NCBI RefSeq assembly: GCF_016907535.1
Contig: NZ_JAFBCF010000001.1
Span: forward strand, 3,410,001 to 3,474,000
Length of the DNA: 64,000 bases
Direction of reading: 5' to 3'
Source of the DNA: Microlunatus panaciterrae
GTDB lineage: Bacteria; Actinomycetota; Actinomycetes; Propionibacteriales; Propionibacteriaceae
Part shown: in pieces, positions 52,171 through 62,208 of the stretch
Position numbering within the stretch: position 1 is the first letter of the stretch
Layout: every line of letters begins with the position of its first letter
Notes under the pieces: generated by a model
What the model saw: only the letters and a program-made list of their open reading frames with translations
What the model was told of the DNA's origin: nothing
The model's database searches: none
Program-made: the position numbers and the translations under genes

Positions 52171-54924
52171 GTGCCGACCGTCAAGAAGCCGCCGACCGCC
52201 AGCCCCAGCACCGCGACCGCGGACGGGTCGACCGAACGTCCCAAGCTGCTCTTGATCGATGGGCACTCGGTGGCCTACCGGGCGTTCTTCGCGCTGCCGG
52301 TGGAGAACTTCTCCACCACCACCGGACAGCACACCAACGCCGTCTACGGCTTCACCTCGATGCTGATCAACGTGCTCCGGGATGAGCGGCCGACCCATCT
52401 CGCGGTCGCCTTCGACGTCTCCCGACAGACCTTCCGGTCGGAGGTCTACACCGAGTACAAGGCGAACCGCTCCAAGGCGCCGGACGAGTTCCGCGGCCAG
52501 GTCGACCTGATCAAGGAGGTACTGACCGCCCTCAACATCGTGCACCTGGAGAAGGAGGGGTTCGAGGCCGACGACATCATCGGCACGCTCGCCACCCGGG
52601 CAGCCGCAGCCGACATGGACGTGCTGATCTGCACCGGCGACCGGGACGCGCTGCAGCTGGTCTCGGACCGGGTCACCGTGTTGTACCCGCGCAAGGGCGT
52701 CTCCGACCTGGCCCGGATGACTCCGGCTGCCGTGCAGGAGAAATACCTGGTCACCCCCCGGCGTTACCCCGACCTGGCAGCACTGGTGGGGGAGAGCAGC
52801 GACAACCTGCCCGGCGTGCCCGGGGTGGGGCCGAAGACGGCGGCCAAGTGGCTGGAGCAGTTCGACGGTCTGGAGCACCTGCTGGTGTCGGCCGGCGAGA
52901 TCAAGGGCAAGGCCGGCGAGGCCCTCCGGGAGCGGCTCGACGACGTCCGCCGCAACCGGCAGGTCAACGCCCTGGTGCTCGACCTCGAGCTGCCGTTCAC
53001 CGTCGACGACTTCCTCCGCCGGGACTGGGACCGTGAGGCGGTCCACCAGCTCTTCGACGGCCTGGAGTTCCGGGTGCTGCGGGACCGGCTGCTGGAGACC
53101 CTGCCCAACGAGGAGCCGCAGCCGGAGGGCGGGTTCGAGGTGACCGGGCAGATCCTGGCCGCAGGGGAGCTGCCCGGATGGCTGCAGCGGCACGCCGCCG
53201 GCGCGCGGACCGGCGTCGACGTCATCGGCCACTGGGGGTCGGGGACCGGTGACATCGGCGCGCTCGCGCTGGCGGCCGCCGACGGCGCCGCCGCCTACGT
53301 CGAGGTGACCGAGCTCGGCCCCGAGGACGAGAACGCGCTGGCCGCCTGGCTGGCCGACCCCACCCGGCCCAAGGCGCTGCACGACACCAAGGGACCGCTG
53401 CTGGCCGCCTGGGCCCGGGGCTGGGACCTGCTGGGGATCACCTCCGACACCCAGCTGGCCGCCTACCTGACCCGGCCCGACCAGCGCACCTTCGACCTGG
53501 CCGACCTCACCGTCCGCTACCTGAAGCGGGAGCTCCGGGTGGAGACGGCCGGGGTCCCGGCCACCCAGGACCAGCTCGCCCTCGACTTCGGCGACGATGA
53601 CTCCGGCGCCAAGGTGGCGGCCGAGGCGGCGATGGTCCGGGCCCGAGCCGTGATCGACCTCGCCGAGGCGCTGGACGCCGGCATCGAGGAGCGGAACGAG
53701 ACGGCGCTGCTGCGGGACGTGGAGCTGCCGCTGGTGCGCACCCTGGCGCGGATGGAGAAGACCGGCGTCGCCATCGACCTGGACCACCTGCACCAGTTGG
53801 AGTCCGAGTTCGACTCGACGGTCAACCGCGCCGCCGACGAGGCGTTCCGGGTGCTCGGCAAGCAGATCAACCTGGGGTCGCCGAAGCAGCTGCAGGTGGT
53901 GCTCTTCGACGAGCTGGGGATGCCGAAGACCCGCAAGACGCGGACCGGCTACACCACCGACGCCGAGGCGCTGCAGCAGCTCTACGTCAAGACCGGGCAT
54001 CCGTTCCTGGAGCAGATGCTGATCCACCGCGACGCGATCCGGCTGCGCCAGACCGTCGAGGGCCTGCTCAAGTCGGTCGCCGACGACGGCCGGATCCACA
54101 CCACCTACGTGCAGACCATCGCCGCCACCGGGCGACTGTCCAGCACCGACCCGAACCTGCAGAACATCCCGATCCGGACCGAGGAGGGGCGCCGGATCCG
54201 GGAGGCGTTCGTCGTCGGCGAGGGCTTCGAGTCGCTGCTGACCGCCGACTACTCCCAGATCGAGATGCGGATCATGGCTCATGCCAGCGCCGACGCCGGG
54301 CTGATCGAGGCGTTCCGCTCGGGCGAGGACTTCCACACCGTGATGGCGGCCAGGGTCTTCGGCGTCCCCGCCGACCAGGTGGACACGGCGCAGCGGGCGA
54401 AGATCAAGGCGATGAACTACGGCCTGGCCTACGGCCTCAGCGCCTACGGTCTGAGCCAGCAGCTGGGGATCGAGGTGTCCGAGGCCAAGGGACTGATGGA
54501 CGAGTACTTCGAGCGCTTCGGCGGGGTCCGCGACTACCTCCGGTCCCTGGTGGCGGAGGCCCGCCGGACCCAGTACACCGAGACCATGCTCGGTCGGCGG
54601 CGCTATCTGCCGGACCTGAACAGCGACAACCGGCAGCGCCGGGAGATGGCCGAGCGGATGGCCCTGAACGCCCCCATCCAGGGATCCGCGGCCGACATCA
54701 TCAAGGTGGCCATGCTCAAGGTGGAGCGCGCGATCGACGCCGCCGGGATGCGCAGCCGGATGCTGCTCCAGGTGCACGACGAGCTGGTGTTCGAGGCCGC
54801 CCCGGGTGAGGCGGCCGCCCTGGAGGAGCTGGTCCGCGAGCAGATGGGACACGCGGCAGAGATGACGGTTGCGCTGGACGTCTCGGTCGGCACCGGCCGG
54901 TCCTGGCACGAGGCCGCCCACTGA
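52171..54924 (+). CDS. polA: DNA polymerase I
   Basis: A 917-residue family A polymerase. The 5'-nuclease domain runs to about residue 320 (LLIDGHSVAYRAFFALP, EADDIIGTLA, CTGDRDALQLV, VGPKTAAKWLEQF). A 3'-5' exonuclease-like domain follows (about 325-510), then the polymerase domain (DYSQIEMRIMAHAS and VHDELVFEAAP). The exonuclease-like domain seems to lack the catalytic D-x-E motif, where TGVDVIGHWGS replaces it, so proofreading is probably lost as in Taq and mycobacterial enzymes. Confidence 0.95.
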   Translation: MPTVKKPPTASPSTATADGSTERPKLLLIDGHSVAYRAFFALPVENFSTTTGQHTNAVYGFTSMLINVLRDERPTHLAVAFDVSRQTFRSEVYTEYKANRSKAPDEFRGQVDLIKEVLTALNIVHLEKEGFEADDIIGTLATRAAAADMDVLICTGDRDALQLVSDRVTVLYPRKGVSDLARMTPAAVQEKYLVTPRRYPDLAALVGESSDNLPGVPGVGPKTAAKWLEQFDGLEHLLVSAGEIKGKAGEALRERLDDVRRNRQVNALVLDLELPFTVDDFLRRDWDREAVHQLFDGLEFRVLRDRLLETLPNEEPQPEGGFEVTGQILAAGELPGWLQRHAAGARTGVDVIGHWGSGTGDIGALALAAADGAAAYVEVTELGPEDENALAAWLADPTRPKALHDTKGPLLAAWARGWDLLGITSDTQLAAYLTRPDQRTFDLADLTVRYLKRELRVETAGVPATQDQLALDFGDDDSGAKVAAEAAMVRARAVIDLAEALDAGIEERNETALLRDVELPLVRTLARMEKTGVAIDLDHLHQLESEFDSTVNRAADEAFRVLGKQINLGSPKQLQVVLFDELGMPKTRKTRTGYTTDAEALQQLYVKTGHPFLEQMLIHRDAIRLRQTVEGLLKSVADDGRIHTTYVQTIAATGRLSSTDPNLQNIPIRTEEGRRIREAFVVGEGFESLLTADYSQIEMRIMAHASADAGLIEAFRSGEDFHTVMAARVFGVPADQVDTAQRAKIKAMNYGLAYGLSAYGLSQQLGIEVSEAKGLMDEYFERFGGVRDYLRSLVAEARRTQYTETMLGRRRYLPDLNSDNRQRREMAERMALNAPIQGSAADIIKVAMLKVERAIDAAGMRSRMLLQVHDELVFEAAPGEAAALEELVREQMGHAAEMTVALDVSVGTGRSWHEAAH

Positions 54925-54964
54925 GCGGCTGCCGGCAGGGGCCTGGACCGTTATCTGGCCGAAA

Positions 54965-55160
54965 TTGACCCTCATTCGCCCGACTCGGTAGTCTGGGTGG
55001 GCGCTGTGGCCTGCGTGACTTCGGACAGAGTAGGTCACGCTCGTACGAGTCGAACGCTTGTCAGCACCGGGTTTGAAGAACCTCCGTTGATTCCTCGGCA
55101 CCTACGGACCGGGCTACGGCGTGCAACCCAACCGTAATCCCACTATCGGAGCCCTACTAC
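54965..55160 (+). promoter_or_regulatory. rpsA promoter and structured leader
   Basis: TTGACC (54965-54970) and TAGTCT (54989-54994) are 18 bases apart. The leader of about 160 bases contains GCGTGAC (55013-55019) paired with GTCACGC (55034-55040), then the palindrome CTCGTACGAG. CGGAG at 55147-55151 is the ribosome site. An S1 autoregulatory leader is possible; that is inference. Confidence 0.6.
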
Positions 55161-56639
55161 ATGACGTCCTCCCTTGAGGCACCACCGCAGGTCGCAATCG
55201 ACGACTTCGGATCGCCCGAAGCCTTTCTCGAGGCTATCGACGCAACCATCAAGTACTTCAACGACGGTGACATCGTCACCGGCACCGTCGTCAAGGTCGA
55301 CCGTGACGAGGTCCTCCTCGACATCGGCTACAAGACCGAGGGTGTGATCCCCTCCAAGGAACTCTCCATCAAGCACGACGTTGACCCGTTCGACGTGGTC
55401 AGCGTGGGCGATGAGATCGAGGCCCTGGTCCAGCAGAAGGAGGACAAGGAAGGTCGGCTGATCCTCTCCAAGAAGCGGGCTCAGTACGAGCGCGCCTGGG
55501 GGACGATCGAGAAGATCAAGGAAGAGGACGGGGTCGTCACCGGCCATGTCATCGAGGTCGTCAAGGGCGGCCTGATCATCGACATCGGTCTGCGCGGCTT
55601 CCTGCCCGCCTCACTGGTCGAGATGCGCCGGGTCCGCGACCTCCAGCCGTACGTCGGAATGGAGCTCGAGGCGAAGATCATCGAGCTGGACAAGAACCGC
55701 AACAACGTGGTGCTGTCCCGGCGGGCCTGGCTGGAGCAGACGCAGTCCGAGGTGCGGCAGAACTTCCTCACCCAGCTGCAGAAGGGCCAGATCCGCAAGG
55801 GCGTCGTGTCCTCCATCGTCAACTTCGGCGCGTTCGTCGATCTTGGCGGCGTCGACGGCCTGGTGCACGTCTCCGAGCTGTCCTGGAAGCACATCGACCA
55901 CCCGAGCGAGGTTGTCGAGGTCGGCACCGAGGTCACCGTCGAGGTGCTCGATGTCGACATGGACCGCGAGCGCGTCTCGCTGTCGCTCAAGGCCACTCAG
56001 GAAGATCCGTGGCAGGCATTCGCCCGCACCCACCAGATCGGCCAGATCGTGCCCGGTAAGGTCACCAAGCTGGTTCCGTTCGGTGCTTTCGTGCGGGTCG
56101 AGGAGGGCATCGAGGGTCTGGTGCACGTCTCCGAGCTCGCCGAGCGTCACGTCGAGATCCCGGAGCAGGTCGTCCAGGTGAACGACGATGTGATGGTCAA
56201 GATCATCGACATCGACCTGGAGCGCCGCCGGATCTCGCTGTCGCTGAAGCAGGCCAACGAGGGTGTCGACGCCGGAGCCGAGGACTTCGACCCGACCCTG
56301 TACGGCATGAGCGCGTCCTACGACGACCAGGGCAACTACCTCTACCCGGAGGGCTTCGACCCGGAGACGGGCGAGTGGCTCGAGGGCTACGACGAGCAGC
56401 GCGCCGCCTGGGAGCAGCAGTACGCCGAGGCGCACGCTCGCTGGGAGGCGCACAAGAAGCAGGTGGAAGAGGCCGAGGCAGCCGAAGGCGCGGCTGCCGA
56501 AGGTTCCTCCTACTCGTCCGCCAGCACCGCAGGCAGCGAGCCGGCGGCTGCCACCGGGACGCCGCAGGCACCCGAGGGTTCGCTGGCCTCCGACGAGGCT
56601 CTGCAGGCGCTGCGGGACAAGCTCACCGGCGGCAACTGA
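55161..56639 (+). CDS. rpsA: 30S ribosomal protein S1
   Basis: A 492-residue protein with four S1 RNA-binding domains, recognisable by repeated GTVVKVDRDEVLLDIGYKTEG, GHVIEVVKGGLIIDIGLRGF, GVVSSIVNFGAFVDLGGVDG and GKVTKLVPFGAFVRVEEGIEG. A Tyr/Glu-rich then Ala/Ser-rich tail of about 120 residues follows. Actinobacterial S1 usually has four domains, as here. Confidence 0.96.
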   Translation: MTSSLEAPPQVAIDDFGSPEAFLEAIDATIKYFNDGDIVTGTVVKVDRDEVLLDIGYKTEGVIPSKELSIKHDVDPFDVVSVGDEIEALVQQKEDKEGRLILSKKRAQYERAWGTIEKIKEEDGVVTGHVIEVVKGGLIIDIGLRGFLPASLVEMRRVRDLQPYVGMELEAKIIELDKNRNNVVLSRRAWLEQTQSEVRQNFLTQLQKGQIRKGVVSSIVNFGAFVDLGGVDGLVHVSELSWKHIDHPSEVVEVGTEVTVEVLDVDMDRERVSLSLKATQEDPWQAFARTHQIGQIVPGKVTKLVPFGAFVRVEEGIEGLVHVSELAERHVEIPEQVVQVNDDVMVKIIDIDLERRRISLSLKQANEGVDAGAEDFDPTLYGMSASYDDQGNYLYPEGFDPETGEWLEGYDEQRAAWEQQYAEAHARWEAHKKQVEEAEAAEGAAAEGSSYSSASTAGSEPAAATGTPQAPEGSLASDEALQALRDKLTGGN

Positions 56640-56667
56640 GCCGAGCGGCCCACCGGCAGCACGAACG

Positions 56668-56709
56668 ACGACGAGACCTCTCACCTGCGGGTGGGAGGTC
56701 TCGTCGTTT
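56668..56709 (+). terminator. strong rho-independent terminator after rpsA
   Basis: A 13-bp perfect stem (56668-56680 with 56695-56707) continues inward through a T-G pair and CACC/GGTG to a TGCG loop, and is followed by TTTC. Confidence 0.85.
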
Positions 56710-56726
56710 CCGGGATACTGAGCCCC

Positions 56727-57341
56727 ATGCTGAGGGTCGGACTGACAGGGGGCATCGCCTCGGGCAAGACAGCGGTGTCGGAGCTGCTGCACCGCCACGG
56801 TGCGGTGATCATCGACGCTGACCTGCTGGCCAGAGAGGTGGTGGCACCCGGCACCCCGGGGCTGGCTGCGGTGGTCGAGCGGTTCGGGCCAGCAGTGCTC
56901 GCCGACGGGGCCCTGGACCGGGCCGCACTGGGCAAGATCATCTTCAGCGACGCCGCGGCTCGACGCGACCTGGAGAAGATCATCCACCCGGCGGTCCGGC
57001 ACCGCGCGGCCGAGCTGGAGCGGCAGGCGCCGGTCGATGCCGTCGTAGTGCACGTGATCCCCCTGCTGGTGGAAACCGGTCAACAGGACGGCTTCGACCT
57101 GGTCGTGGTCGTGGACGTGGATCCTGAGGTGCAGCTCGCCAGGCTGCTGGAGCGCGGGGGTCTCTCGGCCGAACAGGCCGGCGCCAGGATCGCCGCCCAG
57201 GCGTCCAGGCAGCAGCGGCTCGCGGTCGCCGATGTGGTGATCGACAACAACGGCTCCCCGTCCCGGCTCGAGCGCCGGGTGGCCGAGCTGTGGGCCAGCC
57301 TCCGCAGCCCGGCCACCGGCGAGGGCTTTGCGAAAACGTGA
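56727..57341 (+). CDS. coaE: dephospho-CoA kinase
   Basis: A 204-residue P-loop kinase for the last step of CoA synthesis. LRVGLTGGIASGKTAV is Walker A, IIDADLLAREVVAPG binds substrate, and VHVIPLLVETG is conserved. Actinobacterial CoaE may carry a C-terminal UPF0157 domain; this one is single-domain. ATG 56727 is supported by GATACT (56714-56719), a -10-like hexamer 8 bases before it. Confidence 0.92.
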   Translation: MLRVGLTGGIASGKTAVSELLHRHGAVIIDADLLAREVVAPGTPGLAAVVERFGPAVLADGALDRAALGKIIFSDAAARRDLEKIIHPAVRHRAAELERQAPVDAVVVHVIPLLVETGQQDGFDLVVVVDVDPEVQLARLLERGGLSAEQAGARIAAQASRQQRLAVADVVIDNNGSPSRLERRVAELWASLRSPATGEGFAKT

Positions 57342-57439
57342 TCACAACGTTGTCAATGGTGTTTGCGGGCGACCCTGTGATACGGGACCCTAAGTGGCGT
57401 CGGGTGTCTTCCGCCCCGACTTGATCAAGGAGGTTGGCG

Positions 57440-58783
57440 TTGGAATGCCCACGTTGTCGGGCTGAGATGCCGGAGGTGGCGCACTTCTGCCAGATCTGTG
57501 GGCAGGACATGCGATCCCCGGACTTGGCGCGACGGAAGTCGTTTGCTGTCAAACCGGACGAGCCGGTTGCTTCGTTTGCACTGATCTCGACGATCATGCC
57601 GCGCGGGGTCGGACAGCGCCCGCAGACCTACCGGGTCGCCCTGGTCATCGCGTTGACCGTCGCCCTGCTGGCGGCGATCTTCGGCGCCATGCCGATCGCC
57701 GTGCTGGTGGCTGCCTTCGCCATCCCGGTGGTCTACATCGTCTACATCTACGACGTGAACCTCTGGGAGGACGAGCCCATTCCGGTGACGGCGCTGGCCT
57801 TCGTCCTCACCGGGGCACTCACCATCGCCTTCACCATCGTCTGGCGGATGCTCGCCGGCAACGCCGTTCCGATCACCGGGCTGGGTGGGGAGACCATCTC
57901 GGCCCCCACCATCGGAGGCTTCCTGATCATGGCCCTGCTGGTGCCGATCATCGGCGAGGCGATCAAGCAGGTCGGCCCGATCATCCTCGCCAGCCGGCCC
58001 GAGTTCGACGACCTGATGGATGGCCTGACCTTCGGTGTCATCTCCGGCGTGGCGTACGCCACCTTCGACACCCTGGTCAAGCACTGGGACCTGCTCACCG
58101 GTGGCCTGGTGGCACAGGACCCCGGTCAGTGGGTCTCGTTGATCTTCCTCGAGGGCTTCGTCAAGCCGCTGCTGTTCGGTACAGCGACCGGTATCGCCTG
58201 CGCCGAATACTCAGGCCTGGGCAAGGGCTACGACGGCTTCACGCCGCGCTACTACCGTGGGCTGGCCGAGGCGATCGTGGCCAACATCGCCTACCAGGCA
58301 GGTGCCTACCTGTTCTCGTTCGTGTCGAACTCGGCCACCGGCATCTTCCTGAGCATCCTCTGGGGCATCATCATCCTCGGCATCCTGATCCTGAGAATCC
58401 GCAACGTGCTGCATGTGGGGCTGATGGAGGCGGCGCTGGAGCGGTCGGCCCGCCAGGGCGGCCTCGGTGCCGCCGGCGAGCTGCAGTTCTGTGCCCAGTG
58501 CGAGATGCCGCTGCTGGAGCACGCAGCCTTCTGCAACGCGTGCGGTACGGCCGTCCGGGTCACCCCCAAGTCCCACCGGGTCAAGGTGCTGGCAGCTACG
58601 GGAGCCGGCCCAGCCGGGGCGCACGCTGCCGGTACGGCCGGAGCTGCCGAGGACACCCTCGCCCAGCAGCCGCCACCGACTGTGGGGTCCGAACAGCCCA
58701 GCACCCCGACAGCACAGCCGCACACAGCGGCCGAGGACACCGCTCAGGACACGTTCCGCAATGACGAGGAGGGCCGGGCATGA
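57440..58783 (+). CDS. PrsW-like membrane protein flanked by zinc ribbons
   Basis: A 447-residue protein. An N-terminal zinc ribbon (CPRCRAEM and CQICGQ) precedes about eight membrane helices. Within them GEAIKQVGP and DDLMDGLTFGVISGVAYATFD resemble the conserved E-x-x-K and D-D-x-x-DG motifs of PrsW site-1 proteases. A second zinc ribbon (CAQCEMPL and CNACGT) is followed by an Ala/Thr-rich tail. The start TTG 57440 has AGGAGG 6 bases upstream; TTG 57434 abuts it. It overlaps the next gene by ATGA. Protease activity and substrate (perhaps an anti-sigma factor) are inference. Confidence 0.72.
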   Translation: MECPRCRAEMPEVAHFCQICGQDMRSPDLARRKSFAVKPDEPVASFALISTIMPRGVGQRPQTYRVALVIALTVALLAAIFGAMPIAVLVAAFAIPVVYIVYIYDVNLWEDEPIPVTALAFVLTGALTIAFTIVWRMLAGNAVPITGLGGETISAPTIGGFLIMALLVPIIGEAIKQVGPIILASRPEFDDLMDGLTFGVISGVAYATFDTLVKHWDLLTGGLVAQDPGQWVSLIFLEGFVKPLLFGTATGIACAEYSGLGKGYDGFTPRYYRGLAEAIVANIAYQAGAYLFSFVSNSATGIFLSILWGIIILGILILRIRNVLHVGLMEAALERSARQGGLGAAGELQFCAQCEMPLLEHAAFCNACGTAVRVTPKSHRVKVLAATGAGPAGAHAAGTAGAAEDTLAQQPPPTVGSEQPSTPTAQPHTAAEDTAQDTFRNDEEGRA

Positions 58784-59820
58784 GCCAGGACCCGGGCCAG
58801 TGGGGCCCTCAGCCGGGCGGCTACCCACCTCAGGGACCACCGCAGGGGCAGGGTGGCTACCCGCCGCAGGGCCCAGGCGGTTACCCACCGCAGGGGCCGG
58901 GCGGGTACCCGCCGCAGCCGCAGCCGGGCTATCCGCAGCAGCCGCAGCAGCCGGGGCAGCCAGGGCAGGGGTACAGCCAGCCGGCCGGCTACCCGCAGGG
59001 TGGCTACCAGGGACCGCCGCAGCAGTTCGGGACCGGTCAGGGCCTCGGGGGCGGTCAGGGTGGCTTCGGTGGTGGACAGGGTCCCGGCGGCCCGACCGGC
59101 CCCGGTGGGGCGCCGAAGAAGAAGAGCAACGCGATGATCATCGGCATCGTGGTGGCAGCGGTCGTGCTGTTGGCTGCGGTCGGTGGGATCGTGATCGCCC
59201 TGACCAACGGCAAGGACCGACCCACGGTCACCATCACGCCGGGGCAGCAGACCACCCCATCCTCCGGCCCGACGACGTCCAGTCCGCCGGACAACCCGAC
59301 CCCGTCGCCGTCGACGACGACGGACCAACCGTCGCCCAGTGCCTCGCAGGAGCAGCAGCCGCCGGGCGAGTCGATCGACCTGGGCAACAACATCACGTTG
59401 ACCCCGGCGGCCGGTTGGGACCTGAAGAGCAAGAAGCCGAACCTGGCCCAGCTGAGCAACGGACGCGACGTGTTCGTCGGTCAGCAGGCGCAGCTGCAGG
59501 CCACGGCGACGCCGGAGCAGGTGTGCACTGACTACCACAAGCAGCTGTCGGCGAAGTACAGCGACCCGAAGCTGGGCGAGGCGAAGGCCCGCGACCTCGG
59601 CAACAGCAAGGTCAAGGCCGCCGCCTGCTCGATGATGGTGACCGTGGCAACGTCGCAGGGGTCAGCCCAGATCCAGGTCACCTCACTGGTGTCGATCCGG
59701 TCCGCGGACGGCCTGGCGGTGGTCGGGACGGTGTACTTCGACAAGGGCAGCGACCTGACACAGCTCAACAAGGACTTCGCGTCCATGGTGGTGTCGATGG
59801 TGAAGGGGCAGGTGTCCTGA
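58780..59820 (+). CDS. Pro/Gly/Gln-rich single-pass membrane protein with exported domain
   Basis: A 346-residue protein. Residues 1-110 are a cytoplasmic GGYPPQGP-type repeat region. One membrane helix follows (AMIIGIVVAAVVLLAAVGGIVIAL), then a Ser/Thr/Pro linker and an exported domain of about 150 residues (ITLTPAAGWDLKSKKPNLAQL to the C-terminus). The exported part resembles small domains seen in actinobacterial surface proteins, but I do not recognise a family. It is translationally coupled to the PrsW-like gene, so the two may work together or be a protease-substrate pair. Confidence 0.7.
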   Translation: MSQDPGQWGPQPGGYPPQGPPQGQGGYPPQGPGGYPPQGPGGYPPQPQPGYPQQPQQPGQPGQGYSQPAGYPQGGYQGPPQQFGTGQGLGGGQGGFGGGQGPGGPTGPGGAPKKKSNAMIIGIVVAAVVLLAAVGGIVIALTNGKDRPTVTITPGQQTTPSSGPTTSSPPDNPTPSPSTTTDQPSPSASQEQQPPGESIDLGNNITLTPAAGWDLKSKKPNLAQLSNGRDVFVGQQAQLQATATPEQVCTDYHKQLSAKYSDPKLGEAKARDLGNSKVKAAACSMMVTVATSQGSAQIQVTSLVSIRSADGLAVVGTVYFDKGSDLTQLNKDFASMVVSMVKGQVS

Positions 59821-59850
59821 CGCCGCATTGCCGGTAGAGAGTCGACGCCG

Positions 59851-59889
59851 AGGGCGTCTCCGCAGTCCAGCGGAGACGCCCTTCGCGCT
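59851..59889 (+). terminator. rho-independent terminator before uvrB
   Basis: GGGCGTCTCCGC (59852-59863) and GCGGAGACGCCC (59870-59881) form a perfect 12-bp stem with a 6-base loop. The following tract is only weakly T-rich. Confidence 0.8.
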
Positions 59890-59906
59890 TTGTCAGTGGC
59901 CGGACG

Positions 59907-59912
59907 TAGTCT
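59907..59912 (+). promoter_or_regulatory. leaderless -10 element of uvrB
   Basis: TAGTCT ends 8 bases before ATG 59920. I see no LexA box here. Confidence 0.55.
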
Positions 59913-59919
59913 CGATGTC

Positions 59920-62016
59920 ATGCGTCCGGTCCATGAGCTCCAGCGTCGGGTGGCCCCGTTCCGGGTCGAGAGCGACTTCGACCCCTCCGGGGACCAGCCC
60001 GCGGCCATCGCCGACCTGGAACGCCGGATCAACGCCGGCGAGCAGGACGTGGTGCTGTTGGGCGCCACCGGCACCGGCAAGACCGCGACCATCGCCTGGC
60101 TGGCCGAGCGGCTGCAGCGGCCGATGCTGGTGATGCAGCCGAACAAGACGCTGGCTGCCCAGTTCGCCAACGAGCTGCGCCAGTTCTTCCCCAAGAACGC
60201 GGTGGAGTACTTCGTCTCCTACTACGACTACTACCAGCCCGAGGCGTACGTCCCGCAGACGGACACCTACATCGAGAAGGACTCCTCGCTGAACGAGGAG
60301 GTGGAGCGGCTGCGACACTCGGCAACCAACTCGTTGCTCACCCGGCGGGACGTCATCGTGGTGGCGACCGTGTCGGCCATCTACGGCCTGGGCAGCGCGG
60401 AGTCCTACCTCGAGCGGATGGTGACGCTCAAGGTCGGCGAGGAGATCGAGCGGGACTCGCTGCTGCGCCAGCTGGTCGGCATCCAGTACGCGCGCAACGA
60501 CCTGGCCGGCACCCGAGGGACCTTCAGGGTCCGTGGCGACACCCTGGAGATCTTCCCCAAGTACGAGGAGCTCGCGGTCCGGGTCGAGTTCTTCGGCGAC
60601 GAGATCGAGCGGCTGTCCACCCTGCACCCGCTCACGGGAGAGGTGGTCTCCGAGGACCAGGAGATCTTCATCATGCCGGCCAGCCACTACTCGGCCGGAC
60701 CGGACACGATGGAGCGGGCCATCAGCACGATCGAGGCCGAGCTGGCCGACCGGCTGGGCGAGCTGGAGCGCGAGCACAAGCTGCTGGAGGCGCAGCGGCT
60801 GCGGATGCGCACCAGCTATGACATCGAGATGATGCGCCAGATCGGCACCTGCTCCGGCATCGAGAACTACTCCCGGCACATGGACGGGCGCGGACCGGGC
60901 ACCCCGCCGAACTGCCTGCTGGACTACTTCCCGGAGGATTTCCTGCTGGTGGTCGACGAGTCGCACGTGACCGTCCCGCAGATCGGCGGCATGTACGAGG
61001 GCGACATGTCCCGCAAGCGGACCCTGGTCGAGCACGGCTTCCGGCTGCCGAGCGCGATGGACAACCGGCCGCTGCGGTTCGAGGAGTTCGTCGAGCGGAT
61101 CGGGCAGACGGTCTACCTGTCCGCCACGCCGGGCAACTACGAGCTGGCCCGCTCGGACGGTTTCGTCGAGCAGATCATCCGGCCGACCGGCCTGATCGAC
61201 CCGGAGGTCATCGTCAAGCCGACCCAGGGCCAGATCGACGACCTGATGGCCGAGATCAAGCTCCGGACCGAAAGGAACGAGCGGGTGCTGGTCACCACGC
61301 TGACGAAGAAGATGTCGGAGGACCTGACCGACTACCTGTTGGAGAACGGCGTTCGGACCCGCTACCTGCACTCCGAGGTGGACACCCTGCGCCGGATCGA
61401 GCTCCTGCGTGAGCTGCGGCTGGGGGAGTACGACGTCCTGGTCGGGATCAACCTGCTGCGCGAGGGCCTCGACCTTCCGGAGGTGTCGCTGGTCTCCATC
61501 CTGGACGCCGACAAGGAGGGCTTCCTGCGCAGCGAGAAGAGCCTGATCCAGACGATCGGCCGTGCCGCCCGGAACGTGTCCGGGCAGGTGCACATGTACG
61601 CCGACCGGATCACCGACTCGATGGCCGCCGCCATCGACGAGACCAACCGGCGCCGGGAGAAGCAGGTCGCCTACAACAAGGCGAACAACGTCGACCCGAT
61701 GCCGCTGCGGAAGAGGATCGCCGACATCACCGACATGCTGGCCCGGGAGGACGCCGATACCGAGGAGCTGCTCTCCGGGGGTGGCCGTCGGCGCAAGTCG
61801 CCGGTGCCGGCGCTGGGCGCGGACGGAGAGGCCGGCGCCCACGCCCGCAAGCTGGCCGGGATGCCGGCAGGGGACCTGGCCGACCTGGTGGAGGAGCTCA
61901 CCTCCCAGATGCACGCCGCTGCCGCCAACCTCGAGTTCGAGGTGGCCGCCCGGCTCCGGGACGAGATCTCAGAGCTGAAGAAGGAGCTGCGGCAGATGGT
62001 GGAGGCCAACCGCTGA
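59920..62016 (+). CDS. uvrB: excinuclease ABC subunit B
   Basis: A 698-residue nucleotide excision repair helicase. Walker A is [15 protein letters not shown], the beta-hairpin segment is [22 protein letters not shown], and DEXX box [11 protein letters not shown] is present. The helicase C-terminal motif QTIGRAARN and a C-terminal UVR domain ([20 protein letters not shown]) complete it. ATG 59920 matches the family start and the leaderless -10. Confidence 0.96.
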   Translation: MRPVHELQRRVAPFRVESDFDPSGDQPAAIADLERRINAGEQDVVLLGATGTGKTATIAWLAERLQRPMLVMQPNKTLAAQFANELRQFFPKNAVEYFVSYYDYYQPEAYVPQTDTYIEKDSSLNEEVERLRHSATNSLLTRRDVIVVATVSAIYGLGSAESYLERMVTLKVGEEIERDSLLRQLVGIQYARNDLAGTRGTFRVRGDTLEIFPKYEELAVRVEFFGDEIERLSTLHPLTGEVVSEDQEIFIMPASHYSAGPDTMERAISTIEAELADRLGELEREHKLLEAQRLRMRTSYDIEMMRQIGTCSGIENYSRHMDGRGPGTPPNCLLDYFPEDFLLVVDESHVTVPQIGGMYEGDMSRKRTLVEHGFRLPSAMDNRPLRFEEFVERIGQTVYLSATPGNYELARSDGFVEQIIRPTGLIDPEVIVKPTQGQIDDLMAEIKLRTERNERVLVTTLTKKMSEDLTDYLLENGVRTRYLHSEVDTLRRIELLRELRLGEYDVLVGINLLREGLDLPEVSLVSILDADKEGFLRSEKSLIQTIGRAARNVSGQVHMYADRITDSMAAAIDETNRRREKQVAYNKANNVDPMPLRKRIADITDMLAREDADTEELLSGGGRRRKSPVPALGADGEAGAHARKLAGMPAGDLADLVEELTSQMHAAAANLEFEVAARLRDEISELKKELRQMVEANR

Positions 62017-62095
62017 CCGGTCCACCCCGGCAGGTCCCGCCCGGCCGCCGGGTGTCAAATTCGCCTAGCGCCGGGGCGACCTGACATAGTGGACG

Positions 62096-62208
62096 GCGGA
62101 GGGGAGTATTCCTTCGCGTCGGCATCGTCATCACGGCTGCCTCCCGTACGAGCTCGTCCGGGCGCTCCCGGTGCCATCGGCTAGGCGACTAGCGGAAGAG
62201 ACCTCCGA
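62096..62208 (+). promoter_or_regulatory. yybP-ykoY manganese riboswitch upstream of terC
   Basis: CGGAGG (62097-62102) opens the closing stem and pairs with CCTCCG (62202-62207). The hallmark loops are present: GGGGAGTA at 62101-62108 and AAGAGACC at about 62196-62203. This matches the yybP-ykoY aptamer, which senses Mn2+ and often precedes TerC/Alx-type exporters. CATAGT at 62085-62090 is a plausible -10 just upstream. Between the aptamer and ATG 62252, CGAG/CTCG hairpins near GAAAGG suggest translational control. Confidence 0.85.

Noticed and set aside
59880-59920. LexA box before uvrB
   Set aside because: uvrB is often SOS-regulated, but no CGAAC-N4-GTTCG-like palindrome is present upstream here.
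59893-61914. A 673-codon minus-strand frame across uvrB
   Set aside because: Complement of a highly conserved uvrB; no recognisable domain.
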